NCBI GenBank assembly: GCA_016838885.1
Contig: JAEKNW010000224.1
Span: forward strand, 1-50,922
DNA: 50,922 nucleotides
Source of the DNA: Candidatus Cloacimonadota bacterium
Lineage (GTDB): Bacteria > Cloacimonadota > Cloacimonadia > Cloacimonadales > JAFGVF01
Direction: 5' to 3'
The first letter of the stretch is position 1; each line of letters starts with the position of its first letter. Made by a program: the position numbers and the translations under genes. The notes under the pieces were generated by a model, which searched no databases, was not told where the DNA came from, and saw nothing but the letters and a program-made list of their open reading frames with translations. Below are positions 24,763 to 33,186 of the stretch, one piece after another.

Positions 24763-26004
24763 TTGTTCACAAAAAAAATATTTCAAAATGTATCACTTTA
24801 TTTTTTTGCATCACTAATCAAAGCAGCGATATCCTTAGCAATAAATCCAATTATTGCTTTAAACATGTCTCATTATGATTATGCTTTAACAGGTTTTTAC
24901 ACATCTTTTAACTCGCTCTTTATGCCTTTTCTGACTTTTATGTTTGGGCAATATTATAGCAGGAATTATTTCAGGTTAAAATCAAGCAAGGATAGGGATA
25001 AATTAGGTGGGAATTTGGTTTCTGCCCAGTTAGTTTTTGGTATGGTTGAATTAGTTATCGTACTGATAGCTTTTTCACTGTATAGTTATTCTAATGATAT
25101 AAAATTTCCCTTGTTACCATACTCAGTAATATCCTTTACAACTATTGTATTTAATTATGTATATACATTTTTCTTACTTAAACTCAAGTTAAGCAGAAAT
25201 GCTAAATCATTTTTCATGTACTCATTATACCATGTTATAATTTTAGTTATCATGAACATAATCTTCGTTGTTCTTCTAAAGACAGGTGGATTAGGAAAAT
25301 TACTAGCACCGTTTGTTACATCATTAATCTTTGCAGTTATTCTTTTCCCCAAAATTAGTAAAGGCATTAACCTCGAAAAAAAAATAACCATAGACGCACT
25401 GAAATTTTGCTGGCCCTTGATTATTGCCGGAGCATTGAGTTACTTTTTTTCAGGGTTTGATAGGTCTTTGTTGGCTAAACTAGATAATGATTATCAATTA
25501 GGGCTATACAATGTGGCAATGACAATCACAGGATTCTTAGTAATAGTTCAAACCTCTATATTGAGCACATTTCAGCCAGATATTTTTAAAGCTGTAGCTG
25601 AGAACAATAAGAAGAAGATAATATTGGTATTAACAGGAATAAATCTGTTAAATACAGTCCCAATATTGATATTCATAATATTAGCACCTTATCTTTTAGA
25701 TATTTTCACAGGTGGGAAATTCACAGAAGCTTACCGATTTGCAAGAATTCTAGCTCTTAAAAATATCACTGCAGGGATGTATTATTCAATTTCTGGATTA
25801 GTTATAGCTTATGGATTCACTAAATGGACACTTGTTTACAAAATTATTGGTTCAATCTTAAGTATTTTTCTGTTTAAGTATTTGGTAAATAGTTACGCAT
25901 TTTACGGTGCAGCCTGGGGGCAAGTGTTTTCTTATTTATCATTAGCTATAATAGCAGCTTCAATTATGATGTTTAACAAAAAAAATCTACACAAAAAGGT
26001 ATAA
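24763..26004 (+). CDS. Wzx-like polysaccharide flippase
   Basis: This 413 aa protein has about twelve membrane segments and is of the MATE/Wzx oligosaccharide flippase superfamily. It opens with FQNVSLYFFASLIKAAISLAI, typical of the first helices of this family, and has the mid-protein ISAFDRSLLAKL-like FSGFDRSLLAKLDN loop. It would move the undecaprenyl-linked repeat unit to the periplasm. The start is TTG 24763 with AAGGA nine bases upstream; there is a 45-base gap from the preceding gene. No other Wzx is seen, so it should serve the Wzy-like protein at 37343. Confidence 0.85.
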   Translation: MFTKKIFQNVSLYFFASLIKAAISLAINPIIALNMSHYDYALTGFYTSFNSLFMPFLTFMFGQYYSRNYFRLKSSKDRDKLGGNLVSAQLVFGMVELVIVLIAFSLYSYSNDIKFPLLPYSVISFTTIVFNYVYTFFLLKLKLSRNAKSFFMYSLYHVIILVIMNIIFVVLLKTGGLGKLLAPFVTSLIFAVILFPKISKGINLEKKITIDALKFCWPLIIAGALSYFFSGFDRSLLAKLDNDYQLGLYNVAMTITGFLVIVQTSILSTFQPDIFKAVAENNKKKIILVLTGINLLNTVPILIFIILAPYLLDIFTGGKFTEAYRFARILALKNITAGMYYSISGLVIAYGFTKWTLVYKIIGSILSIFLFKYLVNSYAFYGAAWGQVFSYLSLAIIAASIMMFNKKNLHKKV

Positions 26005-26005
26005 G

Positions 26006-27100
26006 ATGAAAATTGGAGTTTTGACTTTTCATGGAGCAAAAAATTATGGAGCTATGTTACAGGCATACGCTTTAAGTACTTATATTAGTAATAATATAAA
26101 TTCAGATACTTTGGTGATTGATTTCAGAACAAAAAAAGGCGAAAAAGCTTACAAAATATTTAGAAAGCCAAAGGGATTAAAAGGTTTTCTAAAAGAGATT
26201 AACAAATTTAAATTCTACTTTAATTTAAAAGAAAGACAAAATAGATTTGATGATTTTTTAAAAAATAACTTCATTTTGACAGATAGGTATTTAACATACA
26301 GTGAGTTAGAATCAGATCACAGTGAATTTGATGTTATTATAAGTGGAAGTGATCAGGTGTTTAACCCACACGGAACACAATATGAGACATATCTCTTGAA
26401 ATTTTGCAAGGATGTAGTTAGAAAGGTAGCTTACGCTCCGAGTTTTGGGGTTAAGCAAATACCAAGAACTAAAAACGAGATAATGAAATCTCTTCTAAAC
26501 AAATTTACTTATCTATCTGCAAGAGAAAGAAAGGGGTGTGAAATAATCTACGATTTAACTTCTAGAAAAGTCCCCCAAGTACTCGATCCTGTGTTCCTTC
26601 TTTCTGTAGATGAGTATAAAAAAATTGAGGAACCAGTAAAATTAAAATGGAGTAAATACATTTTATGTTATTCCTTAGTAGGTATTGAAAAGCAATTGGA
26701 TATAGCTATAGAAGTCAAAAAAAGATTAAATATTCCAATTATCTTATTAAAAGATTCAATAAAGATGCGATTTAAAAGAGTTGATAAAATAGTAAGGAAT
26801 GCAGGTCCTTCTGAATTTTTGAATTTGTTTAGAAATGCTGATTTTGTGGTCACAGATTCATTTCACGGGACAGCCTTCTCTATAAATTTTAAGAAGAATT
26901 TTTATTCAACAATAATAATTGAAGAAAAATCAGATAGGATAATTGATTTATTAAATAAAATTGGCCTTTCAAAACAAGTCATCAATTCATCTCAAAATGT
27001 ATCAGACGAAACAATAGAAGTAGATTATACCGAAGCTGATAAGAAACTTGATCAGTGGAGAGTTGAATCCATAAGTTACCTTAAACAAGCCTTGAAATAA
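26006..27100 (+). CDS. Polysaccharide pyruvyl transferase family protein
   Basis: This is a 364 aa WcaK/CsaB-type protein that transfers pyruvate from phosphoenolpyruvate as a ketal onto a sugar of the chain. Motifs are GVLTFHGAKNYGAMLQAYAL at the N-terminus, SGSDQVFNP, and VTDSFHGTAFS near residue 285, which holds the conserved His. Ribosome site AAAAGG. It is followed after five bases by an F420-hydrogenase-beta-like gene, a partnership often seen in polysaccharide loci. Confidence 0.9.
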   Translation: MKIGVLTFHGAKNYGAMLQAYALSTYISNNINSDTLVIDFRTKKGEKAYKIFRKPKGLKGFLKEINKFKFYFNLKERQNRFDDFLKNNFILTDRYLTYSELESDHSEFDVIISGSDQVFNPHGTQYETYLLKFCKDVVRKVAYAPSFGVKQIPRTKNEIMKSLLNKFTYLSARERKGCEIIYDLTSRKVPQVLDPVFLLSVDEYKKIEEPVKLKWSKYILCYSLVGIEKQLDIAIEVKKRLNIPIILLKDSIKMRFKRVDKIVRNAGPSEFLNLFRNADFVVTDSFHGTAFSINFKKNFYSTIIIEEKSDRIIDLLNKIGLSKQVINSSQNVSDETIEVDYTEADKKLDQWRVESISYLKQALK

Positions 27101-27105
27101 AGAAT

Positions 27106-28287
27106 ATGAAAATTTTAGAATTAGATAATAAATGTACTGGTTGTATGGCATGTTTTAATATCTGCCCTGTGAAAGCTATAAGTATGGTTGAAAATGAAGA
27201 AGGTTTTATTTTCCCTAGCATTGATAATAGTATATGTATAAAGTGTTATAAGTGCGAAAACACTTGTCCAGAGATAAACATTGCTAAAAGAACAGATAGA
27301 AATTCAATTAATAAAGTCTTTTATGGTTGGAACAATGACACTTATGTAAGAAAAAAAAGTTCTTCTGGAGGAGTATTTTCGCTACTTGCAGATCAAGTAA
27401 TAAATGTTGGTGGAAAAGTTTATGGGGCGATATATAATCAATCTGAAAATAGGGTATTACATAAATCTTCTGATAATGTAGAGTATGAAAAAATGAGGAA
27501 ATCTAAATATACGCAAAGCTATATAGGCAGTGTATATCGAGATATCAAAGATTCCTTATTAAAAGGAGCAAATGTTTTATTCTCAGGAACCCCATGCCAA
27601 ACAAGTGGCTTGATAAGTTACCTAGGTGATATTAATAAAGATAATTTAATTGTCTGCGATTTTGTTTGCCACGGTGTTCCATCAATGAAAATGCTCAATG
27701 ATAATCTAAACCTCATTAGCAAAAAATTTAATCAAAAGATTATTGATTTTGATTTCAGACCAAAAGTAAAAACATGGGCAGCAGATTTTTTCCAAATTAA
27801 ATATGAGAATAATAAAATTAGGAATATTCCCTGGAGTGAGGATTCTTATTATAGAGGATTTAGCCATAATTTGATATTGAGAAAATCCTGTTATGGATGT
27901 AGATATTCTAGTGAAAAGCATCTTTCAGATATTACTCTAGCTGATTTTTGGGGATACCATAGATATGACAAAGATATTTTCGATAATCAAGGGATTTCTC
28001 TTATCGTGATTAATAGTATAAAGGGGCTTGATTTCATAAACTCAATTCCTGAAGATTTAATTACAAAGCATGAAATTAATAATAAGTTTGCAGATTATAT
28101 ATATGCAAAGCATGATGAAAAGCACTATAATCTAGAAAAAAGAGAACACTTTTTCCGAGATTATGTTAAAGATGGTTACATAAAAGCCATAAAAAAAAAT
28201 AACTTAACAGTCTCATATAAGCTTCTCATAAGAAAAAAAGTAAAAAAAATTTATTATACTACTAAAAAGTTGCTAAACTTGAAATAA
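27106..28287 (+). CDS. F420 hydrogenase/dehydrogenase beta-like Fe-S protein
   Basis: This 393 aa protein has two N-terminal [4Fe-4S] motifs (CTGCMACFNICPVKAI at about residue 10 and CIKCYKCENTCPEI at about 45), then the FrhB/FdhB N and C domains (SSSGGVFSLLADQVI, FSGTPCQTSGL, VCDFVCHGVPS, LADFWGYH). Additional cysteines (CYGCRYS) may bind a third cluster. In polysaccharide clusters it nearly always neighbours a pyruvyl transferase, as here. Its reaction there is not known; a flavin- and Fe-S-dependent redox step on a sugar or acyl group is likely. F420 use is not implied. Confidence 0.88.
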   Translation: MKILELDNKCTGCMACFNICPVKAISMVENEEGFIFPSIDNSICIKCYKCENTCPEINIAKRTDRNSINKVFYGWNNDTYVRKKSSSGGVFSLLADQVINVGGKVYGAIYNQSENRVLHKSSDNVEYEKMRKSKYTQSYIGSVYRDIKDSLLKGANVLFSGTPCQTSGLISYLGDINKDNLIVCDFVCHGVPSMKMLNDNLNLISKKFNQKIIDFDFRPKVKTWAADFFQIKYENNKIRNIPWSEDSYYRGFSHNLILRKSCYGCRYSSEKHLSDITLADFWGYHRYDKDIFDNQGISLIVINSIKGLDFINSIPEDLITKHEINNKFADYIYAKHDEKHYNLEKREHFFRDYVKDGYIKAIKKNNLTVSYKLLIRKKVKKIYYTTKKLLNLK

Positions 28288-28296
28288 GGAGAAAGT

Positions 28297-28992
28297 GTGA
28301 AAGCAGTAATATTAGCAGGTGGATTAGGTACAAGACTTAGGCCATTTACAGAGATAATTCCGAAACCTCTGTTACCAATTGGAGAAAAATCAGTTTTAGA
28401 GATTCAAATAGATGCCTTAAAAAAGCATGGATTTGATGAAATATATTTAGCAACCAATTATAAATCAGATTATATTGAAAATTTTTTTGGAGATGGCTCT
28501 AAATTTGGAGTAAAGCTAACTATTAGTAAGGAAACTAAAAAATTAGGAACTGTTGGGCCTCTTACTCTTTTAAAAGATGAACTAACAGAACCATTTCTTA
28601 TGATGAATGGAGATATTTTAACACAATTGGATTATAAGAAAATGTATGAATATGCCTTGTTAAAAGAGACAACTTTAACAATTGGGATTAAAGAGATGGT
28701 AACACCTTTCCAATTTGGCAATATTTTCTATGAAGGTGATTATGTAACAGGTATTGAAGAAAAACCAAATATCAGAACAAAAATCTTAGCAGGTGTTTAT
28801 ATCTTCAAGCCTGAGATTTTTAACTGGATTCCTGATGATACTTATTTTGGGATGGATACATTAATTGAAGCAATGATTGCCCAAAATGAAAAGATAGCCA
28901 AATATGAAATTACAGAATATTGGCTTGATATTGGGCAAGTAGCAGATTATGAAAAAGCTCAAGAGATTTATAAAGAAAAATTTCAGGAATAG
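28297..28992 (+). CDS. Sugar-phosphate nucleotidyltransferase
   Basis: This 231 aa protein is a single GT-A-like domain: LAGGLGTRLRPFTEIIPKPLLP (nucleotide loop), MNGDILT (metal-binding Asp), EEKPN, and YWLDIGQVADYEKA. It lacks the C-terminal left-handed helix of longer pyrophosphorylases, so it resembles HddC/RfbF-like short enzymes. The GTG start 28297 has AAGGAG upstream. It begins a trio with an FAD oxidase and an epimerase whose joint product is not one of the standard sugars. Confidence 0.88.
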   Translation: MKAVILAGGLGTRLRPFTEIIPKPLLPIGEKSVLEIQIDALKKHGFDEIYLATNYKSDYIENFFGDGSKFGVKLTISKETKKLGTVGPLTLLKDELTEPFLMMNGDILTQLDYKKMYEYALLKETTLTIGIKEMVTPFQFGNIFYEGDYVTGIEEKPNIRTKILAGVYIFKPEIFNWIPDDTYFGMDTLIEAMIAQNEKIAKYEITEYWLDIGQVADYEKAQEIYKEKFQE

Positions 28993-28994
28993 AA

Positions 28995-30095
28995 ATGGAA
29001 AAAGTTAATATTGTAGTTATTGGGGCTGGAGTAGTTGGTTTAGCAATAGCCGAAGAACTTTCTAAAACTATTGAAGATGTTGTTGTTCTAGAAAAAGAAC
29101 GTTCTTTTGGCAGACACACCAGTAGCCGTAATAGTGAAGTTATTCATTCAGGAATATACTATCCTAAGGACTCATTGAAAGCCATAATGTGTGTAGAGGG
29201 AGCTAAATCTCTCTATGAATACGCTGATACCTACTGTATTCCTTATAACAGATGTGGTAAATTGATAGTAGCAAACAATGATGAAGAATATAAAGAATTA
29301 GATAAGCTTCTTGAAATAGGAAAAAACAATGGAGTTGAAGATTTAGAGATTATTAGTCAGGCTGAAATCAAAGAAATCGAACCACTTGTAAAAGCTAGTA
29401 AAGCATTGTATGTCCCCTGTACAGGTATAATAAATACTCACCAATTAATGGAAACAATGGAAGAGAAAATAGAAGAAAATGGTGGCTTTGTAATTTATGA
29501 TTCTGAAGTGTTAGAGATTATTAAAGTTAATGATGGGTATGAGGTAGTTAGTAGTGATGGTGAGACTTATTTAACTAAATACTTGATAAACTCTGCCGGG
29601 TTAGGTTCTGATAAAATTGCAGAAATGGTTGGGATTGATACTAAGAAATATAATCTAAAACTACATCTCTGTAAAGGTGAATATTACAAAGACAACTCCA
29701 TAAAAAATATTAAACATTTAATCTACCCTGTTCCTGATCCTCAGGGGATTTTCTTAGGGATACATCTGACTATCAATTTAAATAGTGAAGTTAGGTTTGG
29801 ACCAAACGCCTATTATCTCCAAGATGTAGATTATAAGACTGATGATAGCTTTAAACCTGAATTTACCCAGGCTATTAAAAGATATATAGATATAGACCCT
29901 GAAAATTTGCATTTTGATGATTGTGGTATCAGGCCTAAACTTCAAGGACCTAACGATGGATTCCGAGATTTTTATATTCAGGAAGAGAGTGAAAAGGGAT
30001 TTCCAAATTTCATAAATCTAATAGGGATTGAATCACCCGGTTTGACTTCGTGTTTGGCGATTGCGAAATATGTGGGGAAGATGTTTAATCGTTGA
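28995..30095 (+). CDS. FAD-dependent oxidoreductase, L-2-hydroxyglutarate oxidase-like
   Basis: This is a 366 aa DAO/LhgO-type flavoprotein. The FAD fold is VVIGAGVVGLAIAEEL. The highly conserved SSRNSEVIHSGIYYP segment is characteristic of L-2-hydroxyglutarate oxidases, followed by SLKAIMCVEG. The C-terminal family segment GIRPKLQG is present. It overlaps no gene but starts two bases after the nucleotidyltransferase stop. Because it lies between a nucleotidyltransferase and an epimerase, its substrate is probably a 2-hydroxy-acid or sugar acid used in the polysaccharide, not free hydroxyglutarate. That is inference. Confidence 0.85.
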   Translation: MEKVNIVVIGAGVVGLAIAEELSKTIEDVVVLEKERSFGRHTSSRNSEVIHSGIYYPKDSLKAIMCVEGAKSLYEYADTYCIPYNRCGKLIVANNDEEYKELDKLLEIGKNNGVEDLEIISQAEIKEIEPLVKASKALYVPCTGIINTHQLMETMEEKIEENGGFVIYDSEVLEIIKVNDGYEVVSSDGETYLTKYLINSAGLGSDKIAEMVGIDTKKYNLKLHLCKGEYYKDNSIKNIKHLIYPVPDPQGIFLGIHLTINLNSEVRFGPNAYYLQDVDYKTDDSFKPEFTQAIKRYIDIDPENLHFDDCGIRPKLQGPNDGFRDFYIQEESEKGFPNFINLIGIESPGLTSCLAIAKYVGKMFNR

Positions 30096-30244
30096 TTTGT
30101 TTAATTGTTTAATTGAATTAAAAGGCTTTAACACAAAACCACAAAAAATCACGAAAACACGAATAGGGGAAGAGGTTGAACTGTTGATTTGTTGAATTGT
30201 GTAATTTAATTATTAGAAAAAAAAAGATATATTAGGAGTATTAA

Positions 30245-31219
30245 ATGGAAAAAGTATTAGTTACCGGTGCTGCCGGTTATATTGGTTCTGTTCTAGTAAA
30301 CCAATTACTAAGAGATGATAAAAAAGTTATTGCCTTTGATATTTTAAACTTTGGGGGAGAATCGCTCCTTTCTATATATAACCACCCAAATTTTACATTT
30401 GTAAAAGGTGATGTTAGAGTTAAAGAAGATTATCAAGCATTATTAGATCAAGTTGATTCTGTAGTTCATCTTGCTGCTATTGTTGGTGATCCTGCTTGTT
30501 CTAAGCTACCAGAAGTAGCAACAGAGACAAACTGGGAAGCTTCTAAAGAACTTTTTGATTTATGCAAAGAGAAAAAGAATATTAAAAGATTCGTTTTTGC
30601 TTCAACATGTAGTAACTATGGTAAAATGGAAGGAAATGATTTTCTAAATGAAGATTCACCCTTGAATCCTGTATCTCTCTACGCAAAACTTAAAGTTAAA
30701 TTTGAAAAATATCTTTTAGGGAGTGAAGTCAGAGAAGATTTTGCTGCTACAGCCTTAAGGTTTTCTACAGTCTATGGTATATCTCCAAGAATTAGATTTG
30801 ATTTAACAGTTAATGAATTTGTTAGAGAATTATCTTTTGGCAGAGAACTGGTTATTTTTGGAGAGCAATTTTGGAGACCCTATTGTCATGTAGAAGATCT
30901 TGCCAGATCTTGCATCCTCGTACTTAAATCTGATCCCAAATTAGTAAAACAAGAAGTATTTGGGGTTGGTGATTCTAATGAAAACTATCAGAAAAAAATG
31001 TTAGCAGATATTATGCAAGAAGTCATTCCTAATAGCGTTGTAAAATATGTAAAAAGAGATGAAGACCCACGCGATTACAGGGTAGAATTCTCAAAAATAG
31101 CAAATACTTTAGGTTTCAAAATAACAAAACGAGTACCAGATTCAGTTGAGGCAATCCATGAACTGCTTAAGGCAGGGGTGTTGATTGATCCTTGGGATAA
31201 GAAATACCAGAATATTTAA
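30245..31219 (+). CDS. NAD-dependent epimerase/dehydratase (extended SDR)
   Basis: This 324 aa protein has the NAD loop TGAAGYIGSVL, an active-site Ser/Thr-rich FASTCSNYGKM and the YAKLK Tyr-Lys pair, and RPYCHVEDLARS in the substrate domain. It has the size and layout of NDP-sugar 4-epimerases, reductases or dehydratases; specificity cannot be read. It is separated from the oxidase by 149 bases that contain CACAAAAAATCACGAAAACA phrases, and has a clear TTAGGAGT ribosome site. Confidence 0.88.
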   Translation: MEKVLVTGAAGYIGSVLVNQLLRDDKKVIAFDILNFGGESLLSIYNHPNFTFVKGDVRVKEDYQALLDQVDSVVHLAAIVGDPACSKLPEVATETNWEASKELFDLCKEKKNIKRFVFASTCSNYGKMEGNDFLNEDSPLNPVSLYAKLKVKFEKYLLGSEVREDFAATALRFSTVYGISPRIRFDLTVNEFVRELSFGRELVIFGEQFWRPYCHVEDLARSCILVLKSDPKLVKQEVFGVGDSNENYQKKMLADIMQEVIPNSVVKYVKRDEDPRDYRVEFSKIANTLGFKITKRVPDSVEAIHELLKAGVLIDPWDKKYQNI

Positions 31220-31267
31220 GAGTTAAACACGAAATCACTAAATTCTCACAATAACAAAAAAAGGCTC

Positions 31268-31302
31268 AACACAAAATCACTAAATTTACACAAAAGCACT
31301 AA
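31268..31302 (+). repeat. Left inverted-repeat arm before GxxExxY gene 3
   Basis: The arm reads AACACAAAATCACTAAATTT and continues to GCACTAA. Its reverse complement matches 31747-31784 in two blocks: 15 of 15 bases, then 15 of 17, with a three-base difference in the spacer between them. A weaker phrase, AACACGAAATCACTAAA, precedes it at 31225. Confidence 0.82.
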
Positions 31303-31327
31303 CTAACTTAAAATAAGAAGATATGAA

Positions 31328-31726
31328 ATGATTGAAGTTTCTAAAGAAAAGATGGATTACTTAAATGATTTAAGTAAGAAGATAGTTAACTGCATCTATA
31401 ATGTCCATAAAGAACTAGGTCCAGGTCTGTTAGAAAGAGCATATCAAATTAGCTTATGCCGAGAATTGGAGTTGTGCTATCTTCGTTATGAAAGTGAGAT
31501 TATCATCCCTTTGATTTATAAAGGCCAAAATATTGAATCAGGCTATAGATTAGATATTATTGTTGAAGATGAAATTATTATTGAATTAAAAGCAGTTGAT
31601 GAGATTAAACCTGTGTTTGGATCACAGCTCTTAACCTATCTTAGATTAAGTAAGAAGAAGCTTGGTTTATTGGTTAATTTCAATGTAAATAACATTGGAA
31701 CAGGAATAAAAAGAATTATTAATTAA
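31328..31726 (+). CDS. GxxExxY protein (PDDEXK_3 family), gene 3
   Basis: This 132 aa protein is a close paralogue of gene 1 at 14533: both read LSK[KR][IV]V near the N-terminus, then LGPGLLE[KR]AYQ, YR[IL]DI[LI]VED, ELKAV, QLLTYL[KR]LS, and both end in IKR[MI][MI]N. The putative PD-(D/E)XK residues (Glu of GPGLLE, Asp of RLDI, ELK) are intact. The ribosome site is weak. It is enclosed by inverted phrase repeats of a word different from those around gene 1, although the proteins are similar. Confidence 0.85.
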   Translation: MIEVSKEKMDYLNDLSKKIVNCIYNVHKELGPGLLERAYQISLCRELELCYLRYESEIIIPLIYKGQNIESGYRLDIIVEDEIIIELKAVDEIKPVFGSQLLTYLRLSKKKLGLLVNFNVNNIGTGIKRIIN

Positions 31727-31746
31727 TTTTGTATTGGTGTGCATTT

Positions 31747-31784
31747 TTAGTGCTTTTGTGTTTAAGAATTAGTGTTTTTGTGTT
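31747..31784 (-). repeat. Right inverted-repeat arm after GxxExxY gene 3
   Basis: Reads TTAGTGCTTTTGTGTTTAAG and ends TTAGTGTTTTTGTGTT. It fills the gap between the GxxExxY gene and the ribosome site of the LegC-like aminotransferase. Confidence 0.82.
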
Positions 31785-31800
31785 AAAAAAAAGGAGAATT

Positions 31801-32997
31801 ATGTTAAAGTTTCAAGAAACAATAGATTTCATTCGTTCTATCTACAATACTCAGGATTTAATCCCTCTTCACGAGCCTCGTTTCTGGGGTAATGAGAAGA
31901 AATACTTGGAAGAGTGTATTGATTCTACCTTTGTCTCTTCTGTAGGGAAATTTGTTGATCAAATTGAAGTAGAGATAGCAAAATATACAGGTGCAAAAAA
32001 AGCTGTTGCTGTTGTGAATGGAACAGCTGCTTTACATATTGCTTTAAAGTTAGTTGGAGTAGAAGCAGGTACTGAAGTGATCACTCAACCGCTTACTTTT
32101 ATTGCAACTGCTAATGCGATTTCATATTGTGGGGCAAAGCCTATTTTCCTAGATGTGGATTTAGATACAATGGGTTTATCACCCATCGCTTTAAAGAGAT
32201 TTTTAGAAGAAGAAACAGTATGGGATAGCTCATCAAATAAACGATTAAACAAATTAACAAATAAACAAATTACTGCTTGTGTTCCAATGCACACCTTTGG
32301 ACATGCTTGCAGAATAGACGAGATAGTAGATATATGTAATGAATATAATATTCCAGTAGTGGAAGATTCTGCAGAATCTATAGGAACTTATTATAAAGAA
32401 AAGCATACCGGTACTTTTGGTAAAGTTGGCATATTGAGCTTTAATGGTAATAAAACTATCACTTCAGGTGGTGGTGGTATGATAATTACAGATGATGAAG
32501 AATTAGCAAAACAAGCTAAACACCTAACAACTACAGCTAAAATACCACACAAATGGGAATATAGACACGATCATATTGGTTATAATTACCGTATGCCTAA
32601 TATTAATGCTGCCCTTGCTTGTGCCCAATTAGAGCAATTAGATAGCTTTATTGAAAAGAAACGAGCTTTAGCAAAAAAATACTCTGATTTCTTCTTAACC
32701 TCAACCTCATCCTCAACCTCAACCTCAATCTCAACCTCAATCTCACCCTCAACCTTATCATTTTTCGTTGAACCAAAAAATTCTATCTCAAACTATTGGC
32801 TCAATGTTGTGATCTTAAAAAATCGAGAAGAGAGAGATTTATTCTTGAAAGAAACTAATGAAAATGGGGTAATGACAAGGCCTATTTGGACTTTGATGAA
32901 CAAATTAGAGATGTTTAGAGATTGCTACACAGATACATTGGAAAATGCTGAGTGGTTAGAAGATAGGGTCGTTAACATTTCAAGTTCAGTAATATGA
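31801..32997 (+). CDS. LegC-like PLP sugar aminotransferase with in-frame Ser/Thr repeat
   Basis: This is a 398 aa DegT-family aminotransferase of the LegC/NHT type (IPLHEPRFWGNEKKYLEECI at the N-terminus). PLP features are VNGTAALHIALKL, EDSAESIGTYY with its Asp, and Lys in SFNGNKTITSGGGGM. ATG 31801 with AAAAGGAG is used; the track start at 31729 lies in the repeat. Between residues about 299 and 318 a loop is replaced by a Ser/Thr/Ile run encoded by AACCTC-type hexamers, in frame. The last codons run into a GAGGTT array that supplies the stop. The catalytic core is intact, so the enzyme may work. No sialic or legionaminic acid synthase is present. Confidence 0.87.
   Translation: MLKFQETIDFIRSIYNTQDLIPLHEPRFWGNEKKYLEECIDSTFVSSVGKFVDQIEVEIAKYTGAKKAVAVVNGTAALHIALKLVGVEAGTEVITQPLTFIATANAISYCGAKPIFLDVDLDTMGLSPIALKRFLEEETVWDSSSNKRLNKLTNKQITACVPMHTFGHACRIDEIVDICNEYNIPVVEDSAESIGTYYKEKHTGTFGKVGILSFNGNKTITSGGGGMIITDDEELAKQAKHLTTTAKIPHKWEYRHDHIGYNYRMPNINAALACAQLEQLDSFIEKKRALAKKYSDFFLTSTSSSTSTSISTSISPSTLSFFVEPKNSISNYWLNVVILKNREERDLFLKETNENGVMTRPIWTLMNKLEMFRDCYTDTLENAEWLEDRVVNISSSVI
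32695..32756 (-). repeat. AACCTC hexanucleotide array inside the LegC-like gene
   Basis: About ten degenerate AACCTC/ATCTC(A) units lie within the coding frame. The array is the reverse complement of the GAGGTT array that starts 245 bases downstream, so the two can pair. Six-base units keep the reading frame when the copy number changes. Confidence 0.9.
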
Positions 32998-32999
32998 GG

Positions 33000-33184
33000 T
33001 TGAGGTAGAGGTAGAGGTTGAGGCTGAGGTTAAGGTTGAGGTAGAGGTTGAGGTAGAGGTAGAGGTTGAGGTAGAGGCTGAGGCTGAGGTTGAGGTAGAG
33101 GCTGAGGTTGAGGTAGAGGTAGAGGTAGAGGTTGAGGTTGAGGTAGAGGCTGAGGTTGAGGTTAAGGTTGAGGTTGAGGAGGTT
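33000..33184 (+). repeat. GAGGTT/GAGGTA hexanucleotide array before S23 gene 2
   Basis: About thirty degenerate hexamers (GAGGTT, GAGGTA, GAGGCT, AAGGTT) fill the whole gap between the LegC-like gene and the S23 gene. Every unit contains GAGG, a Shine-Dalgarno-like core. The last unit (GAGGAGG at 33176-33182) serves as the ribosome site of the next gene. The minus-strand Ser/Thr ORF at 32986-33222 is an artefact of this array. Confidence 0.92.
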
Positions 33185-33186
33185 GT

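Noticed and set aside
24681-24878. 65 aa + strand ORF overlapping the Wzx start
   Set aside because: It reads out of frame across the end of the membrane protein and the start of the flippase; the hydrophobic Wzx frame is clearly the real one.
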